This document shows positions 46,105-54,802 of a stretch of DNA of 64,000 nt, piece after piece. The position numbers and the translations under genes were made by a program. Location of the stretch: NCBI GenBank assembly GCA_018969485.1, contig JAGWYG010000008.1, positions 1-64,000 of the forward strand, read 5' to 3'. This DNA comes from Chloroflexota bacterium. GTDB taxonomy: Bacteria; Chloroflexota; Chloroflexia; Chloroflexales; Roseiflexaceae. Within the stretch, counting starts at the first letter, position 1. Every line of letters starts with the position of its first letter. Under the pieces are notes generated by a model that searched no databases, was not told the DNA's origin, and saw nothing but the letters and a program-made list of their open reading frames with translations.

Positions 46105-46641
46105 TCAATCCGGCGCCGAACCCCCCTGCGCTGCAGCGGTGGCGCCGTATACCGCCGGCACAGCCGACGCGCCGCCGAGCCGGCTGCGCGCGGTGCGGTG
46201 GCGCCCGACGGCTGCGACGTGCGTGGTCGCAGCGGCCAGGCCGAACCGTGGCATGTTGCCGTAGACACATTCGTAGCGGTCGGGATCGATCAGGTAGGTC
46301 TCGTGCCAGATGCCCACGCTGCCGTCGGCACCGACCGCCTGATTGAAGCGCCGCCACGCGCCGAGGTGCGGTTCGGCGGGATCACGGGCGAACGCCTCGA
46401 GGGCTTCGAACGAGCGCCAGTACTGCACCAGCACCGGGCCGCGCAGGTTCCACCAGGTCTCGACGTGCAGCAGGCCTTGCGAGCTGTCGGCGAATAGCCG
46501 GCGGAGCATCGGCCCCATCGCCAGCGCCACCGGCGCCCAGCGATCGGGGCGCCACCAGCGGTTGATGCGCATGCCGATCAGGAATACGACGAATGGCTGA
46601 TCGGTCTCGGCGGTGAACCGCCCGTTGAACACCGGAGTCAT
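46105..46641 (-). CDS. DUF4188 family protein
   Basis: 178 residues. FVVFLIGMRINRWWRPDRW, LLHVETWWNLRGPVLVQYWRS and the C-terminal WHETYLIDPDRYECVYGNMP are characteristic of DUF4188, a ferredoxin-like alpha/beta-barrel group related to small monooxygenases. ATG overlaps the tetR stop (ATGA) and has GAGGAG upstream. Likely a target of the co-encoded TetR regulator, perhaps detoxifying the ligand the regulator senses (inference). Confidence 0.85.
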   Translation of the reverse strand: MTPVFNGRFTAETDQPFVVFLIGMRINRWWRPDRWAPVALAMGPMLRRLFADSSQGLLHVETWWNLRGPVLVQYWRSFEALEAFARDPAEPHLGAWRRFNQAVGADGSVGIWHETYLIDPDRYECVYGNMPRFGLAAATTHVAAVGRHRTARSRLGGASAVPAVYGATAAAQGGSAPD

Positions 46642-47363
46642 GCTGAATCTCCTCGCTGCCCGGGTGCCGCCGCATCCCGATCTGCCCCGATGAACTGGCG
46701 CTCGATCGCATCGAGCTCGTGGCGGTACAGCTCGCCCCCGGTGATGCCGCCGAGCGGCAACTGCCCGCCGAGCTCCAGCGAGACCAGCCCGTGCACGCGG
46801 CTCCAGATCAGCAGCGCGACGCCGAGCGACTCGATGGCGCACGCGTCGAACTGCAGCGGTGGCGCGCCGGCGAGCCCGACCACGGACGGCGGCAGCGGCA
46901 CGCCGGCCGACCGCAGCAGGCCCAGCCGGCGGAGCGTCTCGACGACGCCCAGCAGCGGGCGCAGCGCCTGGGTCGCCGCCGGGATCACCGTGGGCGGCGC
47001 GTGGTAGCCGGGGATCGGCGCGCCGAAGATCAACTGGTAGTGCTGCGGATGCGCCAGCGCCCACTGTCGGTATGCCAGCCCGGTCGCCCGCAGCCGCCCG
47101 ACGCCGTCGTCGTCGCCCAGCGCGCGGTATGCCGCGTGCTGGTGGTCGCTGAACGAGGTGTAGGCCTCGATGATCAGCGCCGTGACGAGCGCGTCCCGGT
47201 CGGGGAAGTAGTGGTAGATCGCCGGCGCGCTGATCGATAGCGCGCGCGCGATGGCGCGCAACGAGAGCGCTGACGCGCCCGCCGTCGCGATCTGCTGCCA
47301 TGCCGCGCGCGTGATCGCGTGCCTGAGATCGGGGTGCCGTTGCTGCTTCGTCGGTCGTGCCAT
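46638..47363 (-). CDS. TetR family transcriptional regulator (WHG-type C-terminal domain)
   Basis: 241 residues. Helix-turn-helix at about 15-60: ITRAAWQQIATAGASALSLRAIARALSISAPAIYHYF. The C-terminal domain (YRQWALAHPQHYQLIFGAPIP) matches the WHG/TetR_C_33 ligand-binding type. First gene of a tetR-DUF4188-DUF2214 operon; a palindrome inside its own promoter implies autorepression. ATG 47363 has AAGGAG upstream. Confidence 0.92.
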   Translation of the reverse strand: MARPTKQQRHPDLRHAITRAAWQQIATAGASALSLRAIARALSISAPAIYHYFPDRDALVTALIIEAYTSFSDHQHAAYRALGDDDGVGRLRATGLAYRQWALAHPQHYQLIFGAPIPGYHAPPTVIPAATQALRPLLGVVETLRRLGLLRSAGVPLPPSVVGLAGAPPLQFDACAIESLGVALLIWSRVHGLVSLELGGQLPLGGITGGELYRHELDAIERQFIGADRDAAAPGQRGDSA

Positions 47364-47390
47364 CGTGGCTCCTTGCATCGGTGTCATGAA

Positions 47391-47419
47391 ACTATACAGT
47401 GTATGGTTCTGTCTGTCAA
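47391..47419 (-). promoter_or_regulatory. Promoter and embedded operator of the tetR operon
   Basis: On the minus strand TTGACA (47419-47414), 17-base spacer, TATAGT (47396-47391). The plus-strand sequence ACTATACAGTGTATGGT (47391-47407) is a 17-bp imperfect palindrome (one mismatch, core ATACA-G-TGTAT) covering the -10 and part of the spacer, a typical TetR repressor site. The rest of the gap 47420-47761 holds no supported gene. Confidence 0.75.
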
Positions 47420-47761
47420 GCGTAGCCCTGGATGGAGGAGCGGGCGCGCGCTTCGGTGGCCGGCACGCTGCCACCGGGGATGCGCCATGCGGGCGGGCGC
47501 GTACCGTCGATTCACCTGCCGGAAGCGCCGCAGGAACGGCAGGCGCGGCAGCCGTCGCTGCGCGCCACGCGCCTCAGCGGAACCATGAAGGACTGGGGGG
47601 GAGTAGCGGTCTGCGCGCCGCACGGCAGCCTGCTTCCCGCCGGGCTGGCAGCGCGGCAGGGCAACGGACGCCGGTGTGCATCACGTGACGGTGGCGTCGC
47701 GCCTCGTAGCGCCTGGCGCGCCAGCCGGCGACGTTCGCATCGACGCATCGCCCACGATGCG

Positions 47762-48223
47762 CTACCAGTGGTCGGTGCCCGGCTCGCCCTTGAACGGACC
47801 GATCACATCGGCCGTGATCCAGCCGCCGTAGTAGTCGCCCGGCTGCGGGCGAACCAGTTCACCGTCGACCTCGCACGCATCGACGCGCTGCGGGTAGAAG
47901 GCGATCGCGCCGGCGAGCGCCTGGTATGGCGCGGCCGGCGCGGGGTAACACCAGCCGCACTGGTCGCTCGAGCGCCCGTCGAGCGTCAGCGTCACGTAGT
48001 GTGCCACACCCTTGTACTCGCAGAATGACTGGCGCGGCGCGACGCTCAGCAGATCGCGCCGCACCGCATCGGCCGGGATGTACCACGTCGGCGGATGGAA
48101 TGTCTCGAGCACGCGCCAGCACGCCCGGCTATCGGCGATGCAGACGCCGCCAAACCAGACGCGCACCCGCCGCGTGCCCGGCTCCAGCCGGGGCGGCCGG
48201 GGGTAGTCGGCGACGCGTTCCAT
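47762..48223 (-). CDS. DUF427 family protein
   Basis: 153 residues: VRVWFGGVCIADSRACWRVLET, WYIPADAVRRDLL, SFCEYKGVAHYVTL and the C-terminal YPQRVDACEVDGELVRPQPGD-type strand are DUF427 hallmarks, a small beta-barrel family of unknown function. ATG 48223 has GAGGAGG and lies 27 bases after the penicillin acylase stop, so it is last in that operon. Confidence 0.88.
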   Translation of the reverse strand: MERVADYPRPPRLEPGTRRVRVWFGGVCIADSRACWRVLETFHPPTWYIPADAVRRDLLSVAPRQSFCEYKGVAHYVTLTLDGRSSDQCGWCYPAPAAPYQALAGAIAFYPQRVDACEVDGELVRPQPGDYYGGWITADVIGPFKGEPGTDHW

Positions 48224-48250
48224 CGACCAGCCTCCTCGTGCTGCGCCGGC

Positions 48251-50653
48251 TCAGCGCCCCGGCTCGAGCCACAGCGTCGCCACCGTCGCCGCCGCGATGC
48301 TCGTACGGCTCCAGAGCATCGGGTGATAGCGCACCTCGAGCCAGGGCTGCACAAAGTCGGCGTAATGCGGGCTGCCCGGCTGCCCCGACTGGCCCACCGG
48401 CTGGATGCTGCGGCTCTGGTCCCAGTCATGGACATCACAGATCTGGCGGTACGACGGTGCGACATAGGCCGGCAGGCCGGCATACTCGCGGGGGAAGTTG
48501 GCCATGTTCACCGTGTCGACATCGCCGCCCAACGGGAACGGGCCGCGATTGAGCAGCCGCGACAGCGGCGCCAGCGAGCCGAGGGCGTGCCGCAGATCGA
48601 GGCGGTGCGACGCGCCGAAGCGCCAGCGTTCGACCTGCGAGCCATGCTCGGCGACGATCTCGCTCAGCGCGGTCGCCCAGGCCTCGGCGAGCACCGTCTC
48701 GACCGTGGTGCCGGGCGGCAGCATGCGGCCATCGCCCGCAGCCAGCTGCCCGAGCAGCTGTGGCAGCGCCCGCTGCATGAAGTCGTAGCCCGGCAGCGCG
48801 GCAAACGCACCCAGGCCGATCTCGATGCGCATCGTGGCCGCGACGTCGGCGAACGCCGCCTTGAGCAGGCGCTGGCGCAGGTGCGCATAGATCAGGCCGG
48901 CCGCACTCTCGGCCGTCAGATCGCCGTCCCACGCCGCCAGGATGGCGCGCGCCTGGCGGGCGATCAGCGTCGGCGTCGGCAGGCGGCCGACCAGTGCGGC
49001 GATCTGCATGCCCGGCACGCTGTAGCGATCGCCATGGATCCTGGCAAACGTCTCGCGGTCATGACGGTCGGTGTGCAGCAGCAGCTCGCGGATGCGATCG
49101 GCGCGATAGCCATTCAGGTACTCGCCGGGGATCAGCGCATCGTCGGCGACGATGCGGTTGTTCGCGTGGATGATCAGGCCGTCGGCAGGATCATACGCAT
49201 GCGGCAGCTCGTCTGGCGGCACCATGCCGTCCCACTCGTAGGCGCTGTTCCAGCCGGGCACCGGCAACCGGCCATCGTGATGCGGCCGGCGCGGGATATC
49301 GCCGGCCAGCTGGTACCCCACATGGCCGGCCACATCGGCGTAGCTGAAGTTCTGCGCCGGCGCCGACCAGTCGCGCAGCGCCGTACGAAAGCTGTCCCAG
49401 TCATGCGCGCGGTTGATGCCGAACGCCGCCTCGAACAGGCGCCCCGGCTGCAGCGCCGTCCAGCGCAGCGCCAGCGGTGGCTCTGCCGCGCCCGCGCCGA
49501 TCAGGCGATTGATGATCGGGCCATGCCGGGTGATCAGCACATCCTCAATGTGCACCTCGGCGCGCCCGCGCACCATGATCTCCTCGCGCACCAGCTCGGC
49601 CTGCTGCCACGCGCCGTCGACCTCGTAGCGCCGGCCGGTCGGGTCCTGTGGATCGAACCGTTCGAGATACAGATCCTGCACATCGTTCATCCCGTTGGTC
49701 ACCCCCCAGGCGATGTGTGCATTGTGGCCGATGACCACGCCCGGCATGCCGGGGATGCTGGCGCCCGTGACGTGGAACCCGCCGCCGTGCAGGTGATTCT
49801 CGTACCACAGGGCCGGGATGGTGACTGCCAGATGGGGATCGTTGGCCAGCAGCGGCGCGCCCGACGTGCTGCGCGATCCGGCGACGACCCACGAGTTGCT
49901 GCCCTGGCCGGCGGCATCGGCGAGGTAGCGTCGGGCACCGGCGGCGAGCTGCAGCGCGGCAGCGCCCAGATCGGTGGTGTAGCGCGCGCCCGGCGGCACG
50001 ATCAGCGGCCCATCGGCGGGCAGCGGCTCAAGCGCGGCGGCACGGTCGGCGCCGACTGCCGCGACCATGCGGGCGCGCAGGAGTTCGCTGCGCCAGTTGC
50101 CTGCCAGCTGCAGCGCCATCATCTTGCTCCACACCAGCACGTCGGCCATCGTCCACGGGCGCGGATCGATGCGCAGCAGGGTGAATTCGACCGGCAGGCG
50201 GTGCCGGTGCTGGTCGATGAATGCGTTGACGCCACGCGCATAGGCATCGACCAGGCCGGCAACCTCGGCGGAGAGCAGGGCGGTCTCGCGTTCGACGACG
50301 CGCGTGAAGCCCAGGATGCGGATGAAGCGATCCGAATCGAGTGCGACGGCGCCGAAGATCTCCGCCAGCCGGCCGCTGGCGGCGCGGCGCTGGAACTCCA
50401 TCTGCCACAGGCGGTCCTGGGCGTGGACATACCCCTGGGCGAGGAACAGGTCGGCCGCCGACTGGGCCGAGATGTGCGGCACGCCCCAGCGGTCACGGAT
50501 CACCTCGACCGGGCCGCTCAGCGCCGGGATGCGCACATGCCCCTTGACCTGTGGCAGTGGGCGGCGCAGCGCGGCATACGCGCCGATGCCGGCAACTCCG
50601 GCGGCGACGCCGAGGGCGATGCCGGCGAGCTTGCGAACGGTGCGTCCTGGCAT
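48251..50653 (-). CDS. Penicillin acylase family (Ntn hydrolase) protein
   Basis: 800 residues. N-terminal signal or anchor (about 8-30), alpha-chain segment with VEVIRDRWGVPHISAQSAADLF and GYVHAQDRLWQMEF, then the autoprocessing site near GQGSNSWVV with the probable catalytic N-terminal Ser252 of the beta chain, and NDPHL downstream. Family members hydrolyse amides such as beta-lactam side chains, acyl-homoserine lactones or other N-acyl compounds in the periplasm or outside. ATG 50653 follows GGGAGG and sits next to the Nudix stop. Confidence 0.93.
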   Translation of the reverse strand: MPGRTVRKLAGIALGVAAGVAGIGAYAALRRPLPQVKGHVRIPALSGPVEVIRDRWGVPHISAQSAADLFLAQGYVHAQDRLWQMEFQRRAASGRLAEIFGAVALDSDRFIRILGFTRVVERETALLSAEVAGLVDAYARGVNAFIDQHRHRLPVEFTLLRIDPRPWTMADVLVWSKMMALQLAGNWRSELLRARMVAAVGADRAAALEPLPADGPLIVPPGARYTTDLGAAALQLAAGARRYLADAAGQGSNSWVVAGSRSTSGAPLLANDPHLAVTIPALWYENHLHGGGFHVTGASIPGMPGVVIGHNAHIAWGVTNGMNDVQDLYLERFDPQDPTGRRYEVDGAWQQAELVREEIMVRGRAEVHIEDVLITRHGPIINRLIGAGAAEPPLALRWTALQPGRLFEAAFGINRAHDWDSFRTALRDWSAPAQNFSYADVAGHVGYQLAGDIPRRPHHDGRLPVPGWNSAYEWDGMVPPDELPHAYDPADGLIIHANNRIVADDALIPGEYLNGYRADRIRELLLHTDRHDRETFARIHGDRYSVPGMQIAALVGRLPTPTLIARQARAILAAWDGDLTAESAAGLIYAHLRQRLLKAAFADVAATMRIEIGLGAFAALPGYDFMQRALPQLLGQLAAGDGRMLPPGTTVETVLAEAWATALSEIVAEHGSQVERWRFGASHRLDLRHALGSLAPLSRLLNRGPFPLGGDVDTVNMANFPREYAGLPAYVAPSYRQICDVHDWDQSRSIQPVGQSGQPGSPHYADFVQPWLEVRYHPMLWSRTSIAAATVATLWLEPGR

Positions 50654-50654
50654 A

Positions 50655-51353
50655 TCAACCTCCCTGTATCTCGTCGTGCGGCGGCGGCATCACGCCATCG
50701 GCGCTGCGGCGCAGCCGCGCGATGAACTCGCTCAGCATGAGCGCGGTCGCGCCCCAGACGCGCTGGCCATCGATGGCGAAATACGGCACGGTGTACTCGC
50801 CGGTCTCGAAGCGCCGGCGCTCCCATGCTACCAGCGCTGGGTCGAGCAGTGCGTCGAGCGTCACGGTGATGACGCGCTCGACTTCGGCGCGATTGATGCG
50901 AAACGCCGGTGCGGCGTGGGCGATGCCGACGACGGGATGGATGCGGTAGTTGCTGCGGGCGGTGTAGATCGGCGTCAGGCTGCCGATCACGCACACGTCG
51001 CCACCGCTGATGCCGAGCTCCTCGTCGCTCTCGCGCAGCGCCGCGCCGATCGGCCCGTCGTCGTGCCGGTCGATCGCGCCGCCGGGCAGCGACACCTCGC
51101 CGCGATGCTGCGCGAGGTGGCGGCTGCGCAGGGTGAGCGGCATGGTGATGCGCCCATCGACCGGATAGAGCAGCATCAGCACGCCGGCTTCGCGCGCGGT
51201 CACGCCGGCGCGCGGCGCGGCCTGCCGGATCGGCTGCCCGATCGGGTCGCGTACCAGTAACAGCGCATCCTCGGCGATCGGCTGCGGATCCTGGACGGCC
51301 CGCGAGATGACTGTGGCCCACGGTGCGAGCGCCGGGCTGTGCCGCTGGCTCAC
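50655..51353 (-). CDS. Nudix hydrolase, coenzyme A pyrophosphatase-like
   Basis: 232 residues. Nudix box GGAIDRHDDGPIGAALRESDEELGI (degenerate R-E-S-DEE-x-G form) preceded by LTLRSRHLAQHRGEVSLP, the extension typical of CoA pyrophosphatases (NudL/YeaB group), and VVGIAH downstream. Probably hydrolyses CoA or oxidised CoA derivatives. GTG 51353 follows GGGAGGAG. First gene of a Nudix-penicillin acylase-DUF427 operon. Confidence 0.85.
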   Translation of the reverse strand: MSQRHSPALAPWATVISRAVQDPQPIAEDALLLVRDPIGQPIRQAAPRAGVTAREAGVLMLLYPVDGRITMPLTLRSRHLAQHRGEVSLPGGAIDRHDDGPIGAALRESDEELGISGGDVCVIGSLTPIYTARSNYRIHPVVGIAHAAPAFRINRAEVERVITVTLDALLDPALVAWERRRFETGEYTVPYFAIDGQRVWGATALMLSEFIARLRRSADGVMPPPHDEIQGG

Positions 51354-51372
51354 CGCTGTGCTCCTCCCTCGT

Positions 51373-51394
51373 GGCGCATCGGGCACGATGCGCC
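51373..51394. promoter_or_regulatory. Inverted repeat at the start of the Nudix transcript
   Basis: GGCGCATCG (51373-51381) and CGATGCGCC (51386-51394) form a perfect 9-bp inverted repeat with a 4-base loop. It lies at about +1 to +21 of the promoter below, so it may be an operator or a 5' stabilising hairpin. Confidence 0.5.
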
Positions 51395-51399
51395 GTCTC

Positions 51400-51428
51400 A
51401 CAATAGCACGCCCCGCCGCCATCCGCAA
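51400..51428 (-). promoter_or_regulatory. Promoter of the Nudix-penicillin acylase-DUF427 operon
   Basis: On the minus strand TTGCGG (51428-51423), 17-base spacer, TATTGT (51405-51400). Start near 51393, 40 bases before GTG 51353. Confidence 0.55.
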
Positions 51429-51529
51429 GCACGTGCGGTGGCTGGGTAGGGCTCCGTCGACGGCACGGTGGGGGCTCGGGGTGACTTCGCCGCCAGCAAC
51501 ACCCAGAACACAGGGTCTGCGGCAGGGCT

Positions 51530-52750
51530 TCAGGAACGTCGACGGCGCCCTGGTGGCTGGGGATGGCTGGCCGATGCTGCTGGCGTGCTGGCGGCGCCGG
51601 GCGCAACGCAACGTGGGTCGTCTCGCCGCCTGAGGTCGCTCCAGCCACGGTGCGCATCAGCAGCCGTCTGTTCGACATAGCGCGACAGCCGCTCGTAATG
51701 ATCCTGCGCACGCTGCACGGCTTCTGCCGGGCTGGCGACCAGGCCATCGCGCTGATCGAGCTCGACGCATGTCAGCACGACGCCCAGCGCCGGGCCTGCA
51801 CCGATCGATGTCTGCTCGAGCAGATCACTGGCAGTGATGTATGGTGTCGCTGGCTGTGCCGTGCGCTGCAATGCCTCGTGGTGATCCAGCATCCAACTGC
51901 GCCATTCGTCACAACCCTGCACCTGATGGCGCGCCAGCGGCGTCGTGCCGTGCGGGTTCCGGCCCCGTTGATCGGCTTCAGCGATCAGTGTGAGCAGGTA
52001 CAGCGATGATCCGCCGTCGGGGTACAAGCCCGGCTTGCCAGTGCGCAGCCGCCGCTCGAGCGCTCTGACGGCGCGGTGCTGCGACTCGCCGCGCTGTTCG
52101 CTCTGATACAGCAATGGCGGGCGCATGTGCTCTGCGACCAGTGGCAGGACGTGCCGTGTGAGCGCCGGCTGGCGGACTACCCGATCCAGGAAATCCCGTG
52201 CGAGCGGCACGCCGGCGTCTTCATGGCCGCGCGATGTGATTCTGCCGTCAATCGTGGCTGTCGTGGCCGGTTTGCCGAGATCGTGACACAACGCGCCGGC
52301 GATCAGGACCAGCCGGTCGGTGTCGCGCAGACGGCCAGCGGCGATCTCGCGCTCGGCGATGCTGGCGGCCGCATCGACGACTTGCAGCGTGTGCTGCCAG
52401 ACATCACCTTCCGGGTGCCATTCGGGCTCCTGTGGTGTGCCGACCAGCGCGTAGACCTCGGGCCAGTGGCGCTGGATGAAGCCGATCCGCAGGGCAAAGC
52501 GCAGCGCAACCGAAGGAACCTCGGCGGCTGTGAGGAGCGTCATGCTGGCTTCGACGATCATCTCGTCGGTCATCGCATTCACCATCGCCCGATAGTGATC
52601 GATGCCCGCACCAGCGGCCGACGCCGCCGCCAGCATGGCGGCCACGATGGTCTGCGGCACATCATCCGCTGGCCCGGTGGTCTGTGCCACAGTCTGCGCC
52701 AGCGCGGCATGCTCCGCGGCGTGTGCCGGATCGTTGTGCTGATGGTGCAT
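51530..52750 (-). CDS. HD-domain phosphohydrolase, tRNA-nucleotidyltransferase-HD-like
   Basis: 406 residues. DVWQHTLQVVDAAASI and ALCHDLGKPATT (HD pair), RGHEDAGVPLARDFLDR and a later GRNPHG give the metal-binding HD arrangement found in the HD region that follows the polymerase head in some CCA-adding enzymes; here the nucleotidyltransferase head is absent. Likely a phosphohydrolase on nucleotides or RNA 3' ends. ATG 52750 (MHHQHND) has GGAG about 10 bases upstream; the longer frame to 53017 has no signal of coding. A 477-bp gap (52751-53227) follows, without a supported gene except a 12-bp palindrome at 53112-53123. Confidence 0.78.
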   Translation of the reverse strand: MHHQHNDPAHAAEHAALAQTVAQTTGPADDVPQTIVAAMLAAASAAGAGIDHYRAMVNAMTDEMIVEASMTLLTAAEVPSVALRFALRIGFIQRHWPEVYALVGTPQEPEWHPEGDVWQHTLQVVDAAASIAEREIAAGRLRDTDRLVLIAGALCHDLGKPATTATIDGRITSRGHEDAGVPLARDFLDRVVRQPALTRHVLPLVAEHMRPPLLYQSEQRGESQHRAVRALERRLRTGKPGLYPDGGSSLYLLTLIAEADQRGRNPHGTTPLARHQVQGCDEWRSWMLDHHEALQRTAQPATPYITASDLLEQTSIGAGPALGVVLTCVELDQRDGLVASPAEAVQRAQDHYERLSRYVEQTAADAHRGWSDLRRRDDPRCVAPGAASTPAASASHPQPPGRRRRS

Positions 52751-53227
52751 CAATGGTCGCTCCGTATGATGAGTACCGCAATCCGCTGCGGCGTACGTTG
52801 CATTACGCTGCTCACGGCCGGGTTCCGTCGTATGGATCGTGGCGGCACGCTGGTGTGCCGGGCGGATGCGCAGCATCATGCGCAGCGACGCGGGATCGTG
52901 CATCACGAACGACGCGCCATCAGCGGAGCATGCACGCGCCGCAGCCAGGTGGCCGGGGGGCCGGGCGAGCCGGACACGTCGTGCAGCGCTTGCCAGCACT
53001 GGGGACCAGTGTAGCACGAACTGTGGCGCGACGGCAGGCCGTGATCAGCGTATGATCCAGGAATCGGCAAGATCCCGGGGCATAGGCACGCGCCGCGCCA
53101 TCACCGGCACATCGGCATGCCGACGCGCCGCGCCCGGCCTGAGCGCGCAGCGCGCTGGCCGCCTGCCGATCACACCGCACCCAGACCATGGCGGCGCACG
53201 TACCGGACGGCAGCGCCAGGGCAGCCA

Positions 53228-54271
53228 TCACTCCGCGAGCGGTCGCAACTCTCGTGCGTGTGCCGGCACCTCGGGCGTGAACTGATAGGCCGGCTCGCGC
53301 TGCTGGCGGCGCAGAATGCGGATGATCTCGCGCCAGGTCGCCACCAGACCGTTGGGCGTCGGCGGCAGTTCGTGCCTGATGGCGCGATGCAGCCGCGCCA
53401 GCCGGTAGCACGGCACGCCGGCGTACATGTGATGCTCAATGTGGAAATTCATGTGCCAGTAGAGGAACTGCACCACCGGGTTGAGAGAGATCGTGCGGGT
53501 GCACAGGCGGAAATCTTCCACCTCATCGCGCAGCCCGACGTGCTGGGTATTGTTGCACAGGAACAGCAGCAATCCACCGTAGAATGGCGCGAAGGTGCAG
53601 AGCACCGGCAGCATCCACCAGCCAGTGACGAACGCCTGCGCAATGATCAGCCCGTGGCCGACCAGCAGGACCCGCGCCCAGCCAAACAGCGCAGCCGGCG
53701 ATTCGCGCTTCCCCTCGGCGAACAGGATGCGCTGCCACTCGTTCTCGAAGACCCCGCGGCTGAGCGTGATCCAGCTGCGAAACCGCTCGACGACGCCCAC
53801 CGGATTGATGAATGCCGTCTTCAGCAGACTGCCCAGCGTGATCGAGACCGGCAGCACGACCTCCATGTCGTCGGGCTGGTGCAGCGTGTATTTGTGATGC
53901 TCCTGATGGCTGGCCCAGAAATACACATGGTTGAGGCCGCCGAGGAAGCTGAACAGATACAGAAACCAGCGATTGAGCGCGCGCGTCCTGAAGACCGTGT
54001 TATGGCACAACTCATGGAACCCATTGAGCAGGAAGGCATAGACGGTCCCGTGCAGGAACAGGCAGGGCGCGAGCCACCACCAGGCCTGCTGTGCCGCCAC
54101 GAACCATGCCAGCGCACCCGTCGCCATGATGATGCCGAGATGCCCGAGCGTCTGCGCGAAGCCCCAGGCATCGCTGCGGCGGTTCAATTCGGCCAGCAGC
54201 GCCCGGTCGATCGGGACGCGATACCAGTGCAGCTTGCTCTGGGCGATCGGCTCGCGGTGGCTCTCGGTCAT
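53228..54271 (-). CDS. Membrane fatty acid desaturase
   Basis: 347 residues with four or more membrane segments. The three histidine clusters of the di-iron site are HELCHN, HQEHHK and HIEHH, in the order and spacing of acyl-lipid/acyl-CoA desaturases and related hydroxylases. It introduces double bonds into membrane lipids, or oxidises a related lipid substrate, with an external electron donor. ATG 54271 has GGGAGGG upstream. Confidence 0.92.
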   Translation of the reverse strand: MTESHREPIAQSKLHWYRVPIDRALLAELNRRSDAWGFAQTLGHLGIIMATGALAWFVAAQQAWWWLAPCLFLHGTVYAFLLNGFHELCHNTVFRTRALNRWFLYLFSFLGGLNHVYFWASHQEHHKYTLHQPDDMEVVLPVSITLGSLLKTAFINPVGVVERFRSWITLSRGVFENEWQRILFAEGKRESPAALFGWARVLLVGHGLIIAQAFVTGWWMLPVLCTFAPFYGGLLLFLCNNTQHVGLRDEVEDFRLCTRTISLNPVVQFLYWHMNFHIEHHMYAGVPCYRLARLHRAIRHELPPTPNGLVATWREIIRILRRQQREPAYQFTPEVPAHARELRPLAE

Positions 54272-54308
54272 GACACCCTCCCGACGGCTGGCGGCACACA
54301 TTGCGTGC

Positions 54309-54337
54309 ATTCTGTCACAGCGGGGCCGGTGAGTCAA
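54309..54337 (-). promoter_or_regulatory. Promoter of the desaturase gene
   Basis: On the minus strand TTGACT (54337-54332), 17-base spacer, CAGAAT (54314-54309). Start near 54302, 31 bases before the ATG. Confidence 0.55.
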
Positions 54338-54392
54338 TCGCCTGCGACAAGCGCACGTCCAGGCGCTGCGGGATGCCCACCAGGGCTCGGGC

Positions 54393-54620
54393 TCACACGA
54401 AGACACGAAGCCACGAAGGGGCGGGAGACGGGAGACGGGCTCACACGAAGCCACGAAGCCACGAAGGGGCGAGGGACGGGAGGCGGGGCGGGGGACGGGG
54501 AGGCGGCGGGTGTCACACGAAGACACGAAGACACGAAGGGGCGGGGGACGGGGGACGGCGGGTGTCACACGAAGACACGAAGACACGAAGACACGAAGGG
54601 GCGGGGGACGGGAGGCAAGG
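54393..54620. repeat. Four tandem clusters of an 8-bp (ACACGAAG-type) repeat
   Basis: Runs of ACACGAAG / CCACGAAG occur after TCACACGAAG anchors at about 54393, 54441, 54513 and 54565, each followed by a G-rich spacer (GGGGCGGGGGACGGG-like). Each cluster has about 3-4 copies. Translated, they give the HTKTRRHED-type strings often mis-annotated as proteins in diverse bacteria, so no protein is called. They fill much of the gap between the desaturase and the ilv promoter. Confidence 0.8.
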
Positions 54621-54659
54621 TTCCACCCTGTGTCTCTCCTCTTCCCGGGCAATTCACGG

Positions 54660-54688
54660 TTGACAGCCCATCCATTTCCGGCTACAAT
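54660..54688 (+). promoter_or_regulatory. Promoter of the branched-chain amino acid operon
   Basis: TTGACA (54660-54665), 17-base spacer, TACAAT (54683-54688): near-consensus sigma70-type. Start near 54695, about 24 bases before the leader-peptide ATG and about 420 bases before ilvB. Confidence 0.8.
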
Positions 54689-54718
54689 ACCGGTGCGTCA
54701 ATTGACTGCAGGTGTGAC

Positions 54719-54802
54719 ATGCGACAGCGCCGAACGATCATCAGCAGCATCCTCCTCCTTCTTGTAGTCCTCCTTGAGGGCTCATTGGTGTTTGGGGGGT
54801 AG
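54719..54802 (+). CDS. Leader peptide of the ilv-leu operon (attenuation)
   Basis: 27 residues: ATG 54719 with AGGTGTG upstream, stop TAG 54800-54802. Codons 7-19 (54737-54775) are Ile, Ile, Ser, Ser, Ile, four Leu, two Val, two Leu; 11 of these 13 are branched-chain amino acids, and further Leu and Val follow. They include CTT and GTA codons that are uncommon in neighbouring genes. The peptide has no independent role; the ribosome's progress on these codons reports charging of Ile/Leu/Val tRNAs. Located between the operon promoter and a terminator hairpin. Confidence 0.85.
   Translation: MRQRRTIISSILLLLVVLLEGSLVFGG

Noticed and set aside
47420-47761. Short plus-strand frame reading into the DUF427 gene region
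   Set aside because: No ribosome site, no codon bias, and it overlaps a convincing gene on the other strand.
54393-54620. CRISPR array
   Set aside because: Units are 8 bp in direct tandem with no unique spacers of constant size, and no cas genes are present.
53117-54802. 561-codon open frame ending with the leader peptide
   Set aside because: Most of it is antisense to the desaturase and across the repeat clusters; only its last 27 codons, with their own start and ribosome site, are meaningful.
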